The notes under the pieces are model-generated. The model saw only the letters and a list, made by a program, of their open reading frames with translations. It was not told the origin of the DNA and ran no database searches. DNA of 64,000 bases. Source: Letharia columbiana (taxonomy: Eukaryota; Ascomycota; Lecanoromycetes; Lecanorales; Parmeliaceae). This document shows positions 55,223 to 64,000 of the stretch, one piece after another. The position numbers were made by a program, and so were the translations under genes. The stretch is from positions 337,001 through 401,000 of the forward strand of contig NW_023501087.1 in the NCBI RefSeq assembly GCF_014066305.1, written 5' to 3'. The first letter of the stretch is position 1; each line of letters opens with the position of its first letter.

Positions 55223-56227
55223 ATGAAGCAGACAGCTATCGCCGCCGCCTTTCTGGCAGCCGGTGCCACGGCGCAGAACTCGACGTCAACAAGGACTGAA
55301 TATTATAACACTTGCTCGATCTCCTCCGGGGGTATCGTAACGGCCGCCGTCACAGAAACCTACTGTCCGCCATGCGAGGCGGCGGGTATGACGACTTTTG
55401 CCGGTGGATCTCTCACGACGTACACGACTAAATTCCTCCAGGTTTGCCCCACCGGTCTTGCGGAGGCAACCTACACTGTCACCGAACCCTGCCCAAGCAC
55501 CGGTCTTGCACGAGGATCTGGCTATGTTCCACAAGGATTCACTGTAACGACTGTGCCATGCTCTGTCTGCGAAGCAGGCAAGTCACAGTATGCGCAGACC
55601 ACGCCCGGCCCCGCTCTCGCTTCCGCTCTCGCTGCTCCAGCACCGGCCCCCACAGTCCCAACTGCGCTAGCCAAACCCGGAAGTGCCGCACCACCTGCTG
55701 CTGCTGGCGCCCCTGCCGCTGGTGCCCCTGCTGCTCCTGCCGCTGCCGGTGCCGCATCGCCCGCCAACGCTGAAAATGCTGCCGTAGCTCCTGGTGCTGC
55801 AGCTCCCGCCGAGAGTGGCGCTGCATCTCCCGCCGAGAGTGGTGCTGCATCTCCTGCCGAGAGTGGTGCTGCCTCTCCCGCCGAGAATGGCGCTGCAGCT
55901 CCCGCCGAGAGTGGCGCTGCAGCTCCCGCCGAGAGTGGCGCTGCATCTCCCGCCGAGAGTGGTGCTGCATCTCCTGCCGAGAATGGCGCTGCATCTCCCG
56001 CCGAGAATGGCGCCGCAGCTCCGGCTGGATCGTCTGCCGGAGCCCCTGCATCTTACCCACTTCCATCTCAGGCTGGCCAGGTCGCCCTTGCGAGTGGCGC
56101 CCCAGCCTCCAACGGTAACAGCACTGTTCCCTTCAAGGGTGCTGCGAGCCTAGTTTCGGCGATCGAGATCTCATCCTTCATAACTGTACTGGTGACTCTC
56201 ATTACTGGATTCGCTTTTGTACTATGA
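55223..56227 (+). CDS. GPI-anchored cell-wall protein with 8-residue tandem repeats
   Basis: Single-exon frame of 334 residues. Signal peptide MKQTAIAAAFLAAGATAQ, then a ~120-residue domain with spaced cysteines (TYCPPCEAAG, VCPTG, TEPCPS, VPCSVCEAG). Next is an Ala/Pro-rich spacer, then ten units of GAA(A/S)PAE(S/N). The end is hydrophobic (SSFITVLVTLITGFAFVL), fitting GPI attachment. The Thr/Tyr/Val-rich TVTE-type N-terminal domain and repeat stalk are common in fungal surface proteins; exact function unknown. The stalk probably projects the N-terminal domain through the wall, and its length could vary between strains. Confidence 0.85.
   Translation: MKQTAIAAAFLAAGATAQNSTSTRTEYYNTCSISSGGIVTAAVTETYCPPCEAAGMTTFAGGSLTTYTTKFLQVCPTGLAEATYTVTEPCPSTGLARGSGYVPQGFTVTTVPCSVCEAGKSQYAQTTPGPALASALAAPAPAPTVPTALAKPGSAAPPAAAGAPAAGAPAAPAAAGAASPANAENAAVAPGAAAPAESGAASPAESGAASPAESGAASPAENGAAAPAESGAAAPAESGAASPAESGAASPAENGAASPAENGAAAPAGSSAGAPASYPLPSQAGQVALASGAPASNGNSTVPFKGAASLVSAIEISSFITVLVTLITGFAFVL
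55793..56032 (+). repeat. 24-bp coding minisatellite, ten units
   Basis: Ten in-frame 24-bp units encode GAA(A/S)PAE(S/N). The last unit is diverged (PAGS). Units differ at only a few bases, so unequal exchange is likely. Confidence 0.9.
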
Positions 56228-56771
56228 TCAACAACACCAAGAAGGATCAATAGCTACGCTTCGTTTTTGGTTTAGGTATGCTCCTTTAAAGTGTTCATTT
56301 TACCTGGCATGTGTTAACCTCTTTACCCTAGGCGTTGATTGGATGCGTCACTGTTGTATTCGATTAAGGTATTTGTTACCATTGTGGAAGCTGGACTGAA
56401 GGACTTTATTTACGTGGGATGATACTCTGATGTTACAATAATTATCAATACTATTATCTTCACCCCTTCTCATCTTGACCGATCTGTGGTCTATGCTCAT
56501 CAAATCTGATCACAACTTCCAGTGCTTTGTTGTCCCTTTGTCACTACATGGTGACTCAACCAAGATCTTGTGCGTCCCATGATGTAATCTTTGTTCTTTA
56601 TCCAGCAAGTCATTGTTCATAGATTGTTGGTAACAACACCTCTTTGTTGCTTTTTAAGCCACATTGCTCTTCAACCCTTCACCAACCCTTCAACAACCCA
56701 ACCACCTTGCGCTGCAATCATATCATCGTTGATATACTCACACAGGCAGTATCAATTCGCAGTACATCATC
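56228..56771. other. Intergenic region
   Basis: No gene supported; terminator of the GPI gene and promoter of the gene at 56772. Confidence 0.5.
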
Positions 56772-58862
56772 ATGGCGCCCGGCGCGTCCTCCATCAACGA
56801 CGGATTCCAAGAATTCTATGCGCCACGTACCACAGAGCCCTCTTCAACATACCAACAACAGTCGATGCCGCCGGCCGAGCATCAAAAACCCCAAAGGTCG
56901 ATCGGACTCCACAACTCCCGAGGTCCCGTGGATCGTACCAAACCTGACGACGACGATCAAATACAAACAGGCTGTTTCGGGGAGATTAAGCACTACAAGG
57001 CTGGAGACGAGTTCCTTTTGCTATGGAAGTGGGTAGATGACTTCATGGACAAACGGCGAGCTAAGATCAAATCCAGCAAGTCACATAATGTCAACACGTC
57101 AACTTCACGACAACCCAAGTCAACTCCCTCTTCATCACGCAAGGCCCGTCAAGTGCCCAGGCCAGCAGTTACCCCATCACCGGAAGCAGTGAGAAGACAG
57201 GCTACAGACAGAGAAGACATGCGTGAGTACATCGCTCAACGTCATACGCCGTGGGGCGAGCTCATTTATCTGTACCGAAATTGGAAGGACCAACAAGCTA
57301 AGAAGAAAGCAGATCAAGCAAGACAGAAAAGGGGCGAGGAGATCGCCAGGAGCCAGGCCACCGTGAGAAGGGACGAGTCATCTCGCGGTCGCTCAACAAA
57401 CCGACGTGAGCCTCCTCGAAATGCCCCGTCGCCACCAGATCAAGATCATGCAGCCGACTCCCAGCCAGGCATAGCAAGGAAGCCAGTTCCCATCTACAAC
57501 AAGAAGAGAGGTGAGGTTCAAAAGCACGCCGTCAAGATCGCTCAGCTACCTCCAGTACATAACAGCGTTCATCTTCAGCACACCCCCTCAAACAACTATC
57601 GCGCCGGACCTTCGCCTGCTCGTGGCCAGAAGGACAAGTTCAATCGCAATACACAGTTTTCCGACTTCCTTCACCAGGAGCATAACGCGCCGTCCGCTCT
57701 GTTGGGCGAAACGGAAGGGACCTACGCCGGACCAGGTGAAGACGCCGACCTGGTGCGCAACAGCCACTTCTCATCAGTCCTCGATCCCGCAAAAGCGATC
57801 AAGAAAGCCAAAGAGGCCGAGAAAGCGAAAGGCCCCAAATGTTACATCTGCGGGACTGCGTCCACCAACAGCCCCGGAGGCTACCGCGACAATATTACCA
57901 ACCTGTGGGTCTGCGTAGCTTGCCAGCAACAGGAAGACACTTGCCCCGTCCAATGCACCGTCTGCGGTGCAGATTCCCCTGATACCGGATATGCCCGTAA
58001 TGGGTTGTGGATGTGCAAAGCATGCCGAAGCCCGACTACGCCGAAGGAGCTGCCGCCGTCACCAAAGTTTTCTCGCAAAGCCACATCAAAGCCGAAGCCG
58101 GCGTCAAGGCTCAACGACCATAGCTCTCGTGCTTCGCTAGCCAGTCACGCTGTGCCCATCTCGGAGTACGACAGTGATCATCTCTACTCCGACGACTCGT
58201 ACGAGACACGAGCGACCACGCCCCTATCCAAGAGGCCAATCGGACTCGGTATCACACTCCAAGACTCGGAAGAGGAGGAGGAGGAGGAGGAGGAATTCCG
58301 GCCCATACCCCCGCTCAAAGACAGCAAATACTACCAAGACTCCCCGACCCTCCCAGCCATGGACTACAACCGATCCTACCTCCGCAAACCGGGCACGAAG
58401 CACCCGTACGCACCCTCGTCGGCATCGACAGCATCAAGGACAGCCCCAGCCCCCTTCGCTCCCGACCTCCCCGGAGCCAAACCCTCCAAGAAACAGCGCC
58501 GTCAGCAAGACCGGTCCTTCAACCCGACCACTTACCCATACCCGTCTCCCCCCGGCACACCGGCGCCGCTCCACAAGCCGAGGCCGGCCAGCAGCGTCTA
58601 TCCGACCGACGAGCCCGCCGTCGACTTCCCGTACCCGCCTCCCCCGATCCCTCAACGGTTTGCGCATCGGCCGAAGAGGTCCAGTTCCGTCAGTCCCGGA
58701 ACGCGTTCGAAAGCGGCCTTGGCTCGTACGGAGCCGGCGAGTCCGAGATCGCAGTCGTCGCCCGTGAGCACGGAGGGTGGACGGACGGGACTCAATAGAC
58801 GCTCCTCGTGGTATGATTTTTGGAAGCCGGTTTTTGAGAAGCCGGGGGAGGGAAGCCCTTGA
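56772..58862 (+). CDS. Large disordered protein with CxxC zinc-binding pairs
   Basis: Single-exon frame of 696 residues. Near residue 65-95 is a compact block (GEIKHYKAGDEFLLLWKWVDDFMDKRR), and a similar WGELIYLYRNWKDQQAKKK lies near 160-180. Residues ~357-418 carry a tandem of CxxC pairs: CYICG ... WVCVAC and CTVCG ... WMCKAC, separated by a CPVQC segment. These look like two treble-clef or zinc-ribbon type knuckles. A run of eight Glu is encoded by GAG/GAA repeats near 58267-58293. The rest is Ser/Pro/Arg-rich and probably disordered, including RRSSSVSP-like C-terminal stretches. No known family is recognised; a nuclear or scaffold role is conjecture. Confidence 0.75.
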   Translation: MAPGASSINDGFQEFYAPRTTEPSSTYQQQSMPPAEHQKPQRSIGLHNSRGPVDRTKPDDDDQIQTGCFGEIKHYKAGDEFLLLWKWVDDFMDKRRAKIKSSKSHNVNTSTSRQPKSTPSSSRKARQVPRPAVTPSPEAVRRQATDREDMREYIAQRHTPWGELIYLYRNWKDQQAKKKADQARQKRGEEIARSQATVRRDESSRGRSTNRREPPRNAPSPPDQDHAADSQPGIARKPVPIYNKKRGEVQKHAVKIAQLPPVHNSVHLQHTPSNNYRAGPSPARGQKDKFNRNTQFSDFLHQEHNAPSALLGETEGTYAGPGEDADLVRNSHFSSVLDPAKAIKKAKEAEKAKGPKCYICGTASTNSPGGYRDNITNLWVCVACQQQEDTCPVQCTVCGADSPDTGYARNGLWMCKACRSPTTPKELPPSPKFSRKATSKPKPASRLNDHSSRASLASHAVPISEYDSDHLYSDDSYETRATTPLSKRPIGLGITLQDSEEEEEEEEEFRPIPPLKDSKYYQDSPTLPAMDYNRSYLRKPGTKHPYAPSSASTASRTAPAPFAPDLPGAKPSKKQRRQQDRSFNPTTYPYPSPPGTPAPLHKPRPASSVYPTDEPAVDFPYPPPPIPQRFAHRPKRSSSVSPGTRSKAALARTEPASPRSQSSPVSTEGGRTGLNRRSSWYDFWKPVFEKPGEGSP

Positions 58863-59490
58863 GAAGGGAAGAGGTTGGGGTGAGTGAGATTGTTGGACAT
58901 TGCCTACAAACTTAGCATTAATTTTAGCTGATTAAAACCGTGAACACATTAAAGTGACTGAGCATCTTGCACATCTTGAGACTCCAAGGACCTTCCGAGA
59001 CTCATATCTGATGTTTCCGAATTTGAGAAAGATCATATCCACACTGGAACTCCAAACTCTTTCCCCCAATCTGCAGGTCCTCAACATGCTGTTCCTCGCA
59101 AGGATAGGCAAGACTCTACGAAACCCCCAGTGAAGGTATTTGATACCACAGCCGCGCCTGCGAAGTGGGGAAAAATCCTCTCATTCCCACGTAAAATAGA
59201 GCAACTGCAAAGACAAATGGTACGAATCCTGAGAGTTGAACGACTTAGCACACTGAGCCGCGACCCATACTGTAAGCCAGTAAGCCAATCCATTGGTGAG
59301 CTCGGTTGATCCAGTCTCAGAGCCAGTCCTGCCTTGTTTCATAGTGTTCTAAAACACTCCTGATATTCTGTTTCAAGTTTGAAGAAAGTCCCGAGTAGTA
59401 GAAGAAGGTGCTCGGAGTGTTCGATGACGATGGTGTCAGGATGGCGTGTGATATTTCGCTGCCCATGAGGTCACCCCTCTTCCCTCAATC
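58863..59490. other. Intergenic region
   Basis: About 0.6 kb without a supported gene. Confidence 0.5.
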
Positions 59491-60402
59491 CTACAGCCAG
59501 GCGAAGCAACACTCAACCACAACGGGGCCATTAGCGTCAACGCCGCTATCTGACCAAATGTCCACCGGCTGTCCGAGTCGTCATTTTCCGCGTTCTGAGC
59601 GATCTGTTGTTGGAAACTCCGCAATTCGAAGACAGGCCACGGTTGGCTCATCGCGATGATGGGTACCGCAATGAAGAGCATGATCGATAACTGAAACAGC
59701 CGAGGACTGTTCTTGGACCAGAACCTGCGGACTCGTTGAACAAGCCGGGATTTTTTGTGGTGCCTTTGCACTGCAAGCCAGATGATTTCAGTCAATGCCG
59801 CCAGACGGATAAAGACAGATCCTATCACACTGAAAGAATCCATGGCAAGGATCTCCTGATTTGACACTGCATTAGCACCTGCAGTACAAGCTGTCTCGAT
59901 CACATTCCACTCACTTGTTGAAATGAGTTAACCTTTTTTGCACCTACCCCACTCCATCCAAAACTCTCCATCATCCTGCTCATGAACGGATAGATATACA
60001 GCAACGAACACAGTGCAAATAGGAGAAACCTCGATTGCTCTTTGCGGCTTTTTTGGCCCTTGGGAGTACTGGCGTGGTCCAGCCGCGGCTCACGAAGGAG
60101 GCCAGGATTGAACGCCACATACACAAGTGGGAGAATGGTCAACAAGGACACGGCCCAGGCAATCTTAGCGGTGCTATCTCCCATACCGCGGGCACTGATC
60201 CCGACGTCGAGGCGGGTGAGTACGACGATGCAGGCGAGTTGGATGGAGAACGTGAAGAAGATGACACAGTCGTTGAAAGAGCTGCAGCCCCATCCGCTAC
60301 GGAAATGTACCGATCCAGCAACTCGGGATGAGCTGCATTCGTTCGTTGTTGGTTCTTAGGACGAAGAGGATGTATAGCAAGGATCATTGATCGAGGCATC
60401 AT
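59491..60402 (-). pseudogene. Multi-pass membrane protein gene with several frame breaks
   Basis: Coding-like blocks fall in different frames in order: PELLDRYISVADGAAALSTT (start near 60399-60402), then FTFSIQLACIVVLTRLDVGI ... MGDSTAKIAWAVSLLTILPLVYVAF and FLLFALCSLLYIYPFMSRMME. Next, WNVIETACTAGANAVSNQEI leads into SVFIRLAALTEIIWLAVQRHHK and SIMLFIAVPIIAMSQ. The last is WTFGQIAALTLMAP, with a better ending (VVVECCFAWL then TAG at 59491-59493) in another frame. Breaks lie near 60255, near 59925 (possibly a 38-nt intron GTAGGT...GTGAG) and near 59525. About five membrane helices are visible. I recall related fungal membrane proteins with no known function. It may be a decayed gene or carry assembly errors. 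Confidence 0.5.
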
Positions 60403-61273
60403 TGTAAAAGGTTGTACACTGAACGAACAGGTTGCGGCCAAAAAAATGGAGGCTCAACGCCAAACCGAAGATAAAAGAGAAAGCCAGTGCTCGAAACTCC
60501 TAATGGCTCCTGCGACTGAAATGAAAGAGGTAAAAGCGAGCATCTCGAAAGGCAGTCTCCGTGGGATGGTCTGCAATCTATGTGTGGTATACAATGTTGC
60601 GTAGCGATGTCACGAATCTCGGAGTAAAAGGTTCTCTGACAGGCTCTGTCGTTAGGTGCTGAGGCGTTGCAGCATGGGTGGAAGATATTGGGGAACAAAG
60701 TCCATTGGAGGGTGCGTATACTCGCACTGCTCCTCATGTCCTCTGCAGCCATTGCTGCGAAATCAATTCTCTTGTGATTGCTCGAGAGTCCCGTCGAGGT
60801 TGGAATTCGAGGGAGAAGACATCGAAGTCTGTCTGCACACGTAGGGAGCCTTGAAATACTTGATTTTCGCTGCAGCTGGCATAGAATGCATGGACGATGA
60901 AGAAAAACTCTTATGCCCATCATCTCCAAGGAGCGTAAGGCGGCCTGCATTAGCCTGAATCATCAAGAGGTGTTCCCATTGGACGCACGTATGCAGGTGC
61001 TCATTTTTGGTAGGCCTCGGCGATTCTGCAGCCTTGCACGCTCTACGACTCGGTTCATGATCCCTTCTTTTCTATCTTGCGAGAACAACTCTCAGACCTG
61101 AGTTTCAACCAGAATGCAATACTGGCTACAAAGCGGTATTGACGTCTCAAAGGCCATCCCCATTGCCTCTGCCACTTCCTTGAAAGTCCGATCTCACACT
61201 CATCACATCCCCAAAGCCTTTTATAGATCAGCCTTCCACCACTCAATTCACAACAACCCCAATTTCCTCACCA
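60403..61273. other. Intergenic region containing left half of a duplicated flank
   Basis: No confident gene; minus-strand frames at 60399-60950 and 60763-60966 lack recognisable features. A 48-bp block at 60972-61019 is repeated at 61441-61487. Confidence 0.5.
60972..61019. repeat. Left copy of duplicated upstream block
   Basis: Starts GTTCCCATTGGACGCACG and ends TTGGTAGGCCTCG; it matches 61441-61487 with a few mismatches and one gap. It lies 255 bases before the ATG of the decayed copy. Confidence 0.8.
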
Positions 61274-61363
61274 TGCGTCTCAATAAACTCATCCCGTGCT
61301 CATCATCGTGATCACCACCACTCTAGCCCGCGAGACAGGTGTCGCTGTGGCCTACTACGCACA
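61274..61363 (+). pseudogene. Decayed copy of the small Cys/Ala-rich gene at 61812
   Basis: Begins with MRLNKLIP, like MRLTKLIP in the intact gene, but stops after 12 codons; further similarity (GVAVAYYA versus GVAVACYA) is in another frame after an apparent deletion. The cysteine codon TGC has become TAC. The second half of the gene is missing. Confidence 0.65.
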
Positions 61364-61440
61364 GATGATTTATTGCCGGCTTACGTGGCTATCGTGGGTA
61401 CTCGTCAGTCTAGAGGATTCAGACTACATGAATATAGATG

Positions 61441-61487
61441 GTTCCCATTGGATGCACATATGCAGGTGGGCGTATTGGTAGGCCTCG
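61441..61487. repeat. Right copy of duplicated upstream block
   Basis: Copy of 60972-61019, 325 bases before the intact ATG at 61812. It carries T/A where the left copy has C/G at two positions, as in transition mutations. Confidence 0.8.
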
Positions 61488-61811
61488 TGCTGTGAATATG
61501 GTAACGTCAGCCTTGTTCAACTGAAGAGAGGAGTTGGGGTAACAGAATACCATCGTAGTTCATGGGACGGACAGACCTTCCGAAACGCCAAAAGCAGAGA
61601 GCTGCATTAGTCTAACTCGCGATCCTCTTGAGCCGTCAACTCATCTCTCATCTCTCACTTCTCATTTAACATCCCTCAAAACATCTCCTCCTCACCTCCA
61701 CCGCACTGCCTCAACCTCCCTCACTTGAACCATTCAGCCTCCATACACACCTAACCCACATCCGACCACACCACACCACACCACTCCCATCAAACAACGA
61801 CAAACATCACC
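61488..61811. other. Leader of the small Cys/Ala-rich gene
   Basis: Contains pyrimidine-rich CTCATCTC-like and CACACCACACC stretches before the ATG; no gene seen. Confidence 0.4.
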
Positions 61812-62054
61812 ATGCGTCTCACCAAGCTCATCCCAATGACCACCATAATCACTTCCGCCCTCGCCGGCCCCGCCGCCTATGGTATCTGCCAAGCAGGATG
61901 TGCAGGCGTCGCCGTGGCTTGCTACGCAGCTGCTGGAGCAATCATGGGCGTGACGGCCGGAGCTGCTGCCCCTCCTGCAGTCTTAGCTTGCAATGCAGCC
62001 TTCGGATCTTGTCAAGCCGCTTGTGCTGCTGCTTTGGTCATGCCTACTCCTTAG
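61812..62054 (+). CDS. Small Cys/Ala/Gly-rich protein, zygote-specific-protein-like
   Basis: 80 residues, single exon, ATG at 61812. After a short hydrophobic start (LIPMTTIITSALA) it reads GPAAYGICQAGCAGVAVACYAAAG ... ACNAAFGSCQAACAAALVMPTP, with six regularly spaced cysteines in an Ala/Gly-rich background. Proteins of this pattern are annotated in fungi as zygote-specific or similar small proteins; the role is unknown. The hydrophobic N-terminus may be a signal peptide. A decayed tandem copy lies about 540 bp upstream. Confidence 0.75.
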   Translation: MRLTKLIPMTTIITSALAGPAAYGICQAGCAGVAVACYAAAGAIMGVTAGAAAPPAVLACNAAFGSCQAACAAALVMPTP

Positions 62055-62345
62055 GCATACCCTCCAGTATGACAAGGTATGGTTTTCTCTTTCATGAAGA
62101 CATGCTTCATCCTATCTTGTCCATAGATCCCTTACTTCTTGGGCAGATGATCAGACCAGACAAAGTATGGCGTGTTATAGGCGGAGCCTCGTCTGATTTG
62201 TCCATAGACCCGGACGGTTGCGGGTGGTTTTGCTATTTTGTGGTATCGGTCGTGGCCAAATATGAGCTGGGGGCATTCAGCTGGTTGGGTCAGGAGGTAG
62301 GTGAATTTCTAAAAGCTGGATGTGGCATGTCGAGAGCACAGCAAT

Positions 62346-63621
62346 TCAATCCATGCCTTTGAAACTCATGACATGCTGCACACCACTTTGGGCTTTACCC
62401 TTATTTCGCTTCCTTTTCTTCTTCTTCCTCTTGCGCTGCTCTTCCTCACTGCTCTCCACCGAATCAGCTCCGCGGTCATCCTCATCACTGTCAAGCCCAT
62501 TGGCCCTCTTGCCATTCCTAGCACCCACTTCCTCGACTTCATCCTCTTCGTCCTCTCCATTATCCAATCCATAATTGTCCTCCCAAACCTTGACAATCTG
62601 TCCACCCCCACTAATCATCCTTCCCCCAATCTCAAACCCCAAACCCAACACCCCCTCCACCTCATCGTGTCTCACCTCCGTCTCATGTAGTACCTTCGGC
62701 TTTGTCCTGCCCATATCCACAAATCTGACGCACCCATCATCCATTCCCACTGCCACCACTGGATTCTCCCCCATAGCGGCCAGCACATCAGCACTAGCCC
62801 CCTTCCCCACTACAGCAACGGTCTGTTCATTATCGTCCCACGACCCCACTTGCCATATCCGTAGGACTCCCTTCTCACTCCCAACCACCAGCTTCCCATC
62901 CACAATGCAAGAGCTCAGTATTTCCTCTCCCTGATCCTCGCTCTTAATCAACACTCCTTTTCGTATGTCCATTATCGCTATGGTACTGCCGCCTGTGGAA
63001 GCCCATTGTTTGCTGAGTCCGCTTCTGGAGTTTTCAGTTGGCGGTAGTGGTGTCATAGAGGAAACATAGTCGTCGTGTGGATGGTGCGTTTGTTGTGGGT
63101 TGGAGGATGCGAGGGTGGAGTTGGCGCGGAGGTCGTAGAGGTAGACGGCGGAGGAGTCCGTGGAGAGGAGGAGGGTTTGGGGCGTTTGGGCGTGGAGGAT
63201 GGAAGGTGGATCAATTGAGTTACTGTTATGGCCCACAGACACGTTAGAAAATTCAATCGAAGCGCATGAACCAAGTGGGGGTGTAAATATACTTGTGTAG
63301 CGGTACAGCGATTTTACTCGCGACCTGCCCCGTCTCTGTCGCCGCAACCTTCACAATCCCATCCGTCCCAGCAGAAAACAAATGCTCCCCATCATGATCG
63401 AAGCATAAGCTGCGACAGCTTCCTTTATGACGACGCGTACGCCATGCGGTTTCGATGGTGCTATTGCGCGCCTCCTTGGGGTCTGAGGAAGGGAGGCGCT
63501 GGAGTTGAACATGGCCTGAGGCGAGGCCTAGAGCGAGGAGAGGAACGTTGGGGTGAATGGCTTGAGCGAACAGATCGGAGCGAATGGGGTAGGTGCAAAT
63601 GGAGCTAAATGAGTTGGACAT
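62346..63621 (-). CDS. JIP5: WD-repeat protein Jip5
   Basis: Exons 63293-63621 and 62346-63222 (70-nt intron, GTATAT...AACAG, phase 2) give 401 residues. WD40-type blades are seen in the first half ([73 protein letters not shown]). The C-terminal tail is acidic, then very basic ([17 protein letters not shown]) and ends in [10 protein letters not shown]. This layout is that of Jip5 (WDR55-like), a nucleolar protein linked to ribosome biogenesis. The lysine-rich tail may be a nucleolar signal. Confidence 0.9.
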
Positions 63622-63852
63622 CGAAGGAAGGTGGGAGGATGTAATTGTTTACTTTAGTGGTTGCTTCAAGTTTGGTGGCAAAGTATGCAGGGCCCATATG
63701 TTGGTCAAAGTGAATGTTGTCGTAGCTACCAAACATTCTTATACTAACTTAGCTAAGATACTACCGTTTCAATGCTAACATACACACGAGAAGCAGCCTG
63801 CTCCCCACATATTCAACGTCCATCGATTCGCCCATCTGAAGTATTCTGAAGG
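63622..63852. other. Intergenic region
   Basis: Short spacer between JIP5's start and the end of a leftward gene; nothing recognised. Confidence 0.5.
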
Positions 63853-64000
63853 CTATTTATTTGTTCTCGTCTTCTTTGGAGCCATCCTCTTCTTCCTCTT
63901 GCTTCCCTTTGCTGATGAGGAAGGCTCGTCGTATGCTTCCTCCACATCCTCTTCCTCTTCAGGTGGTTCATATATGTCCTTGCCCCTAGCAGACCTTCTC
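63853..64000 (-). CDS. C-terminal end of a gene cut by the window edge
   Basis: The last ~48 residues of a minus-strand frame end at TAG 63853-63855. The tail is acidic (EPPEEEEDVEEAY) then basic (KGSKRKKRMAPKKTRTNK), as in nuclear proteins. The gene continues past 64000; no family can be named. Confidence 0.6.
   Translation of the reverse strand, partial: RRSARGKDIYEPPEEEEDVEEAYDEPSSSAKGSKRKKRMAPKKTRTNK

Noticed and set aside
60399..60950. 183-codon frame on the minus strand
   Set aside because: No recognisable features; a smaller competing frame overlaps it, and length fits chance.

Overview
The window is nuclear DNA of a filamentous ascomycete (Pezizomycotina, most likely a Dothideomycete; the class is inference). 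Reasons: many short introns of about 48-170 nt with GT(A/G)NGT donors and CTRAY-like branch points, a fungal Zn2Cys6 regulator, several GPI-anchored cell-wall proteins, a molybdenum cofactor sulfurase of the hxB type, a Yor1-type ABC transporter, and one AT-rich island that looks like repeat-induced point mutation (RIP). There are about 23 intact protein-coding genes on both strands, a few weak candidates, two probable pseudogenes and one gene cut by the right edge. I saw no rRNA, tRNA, CRISPR array or complete transposon.

Layout. 0.7-3.7 kb: a GPI-anchored secreted protein and a conserved acidic fungal protein with a possible retained intron. 5.6-8.0 kb: a SAM+PH scaffold protein. 9.8-16.2 kb: a weak hypothetical gene, a Zn2Cys6 regulator and molybdenum cofactor sulfurase. 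17.3-18.9 kb: a six-exon secreted protein. 19-20.3 kb: low-complexity DNA with a strand-composition switch. 20.7-25.4 kb: two conserved fungal proteins of unknown function. 26.9-29.7 kb: an Izh3-like PAQR membrane protein divergent from a THOC5-like mRNA-export subunit. 31.5-37.3 kb: a 3-beta-HSD-type reductase, a frameshifted secreted protein and a dienelactone hydrolase. 38.6-42.7 kb: a small single-pass membrane protein, a doubtful small gene with an in-frame TAG, and a frameshifted GDSL-type secreted esterase. 43.7-48.1 kb: the Yor1-like ABC transporter with an AT-rich relic upstream. 49.6-54.2 kb: GPI10 divergent from ornithine aminotransferase. 55.2-58.9 kb: a repeat-containing GPI protein and a disordered protein with CxxC pairs. 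59.5-64 kb: a broken membrane-protein gene, a tandem duplicate pair of a tiny cysteine/alanine-rich gene (one decayed), JIP5, and the C-terminal end of one more gene.

The genes do not form an obvious secondary-metabolite or defence cluster. Most are housekeeping (GPI-anchor synthesis, mRNA export, ribosome biogenesis, arginine/ornithine metabolism, Moco enzyme activation) or secreted/cell-surface proteins. I found no clearly new biological system. The most unusual points are gene-structure oddities: a start codon that fills the whole coding part of an exon, a GC-AG intron directly after a catalytic lysine, several single-base frame breaks, and a decayed tandem gene copy. Exon coordinates were derived by hand from reading-frame continuity and splice-site consensus, without transcript data.
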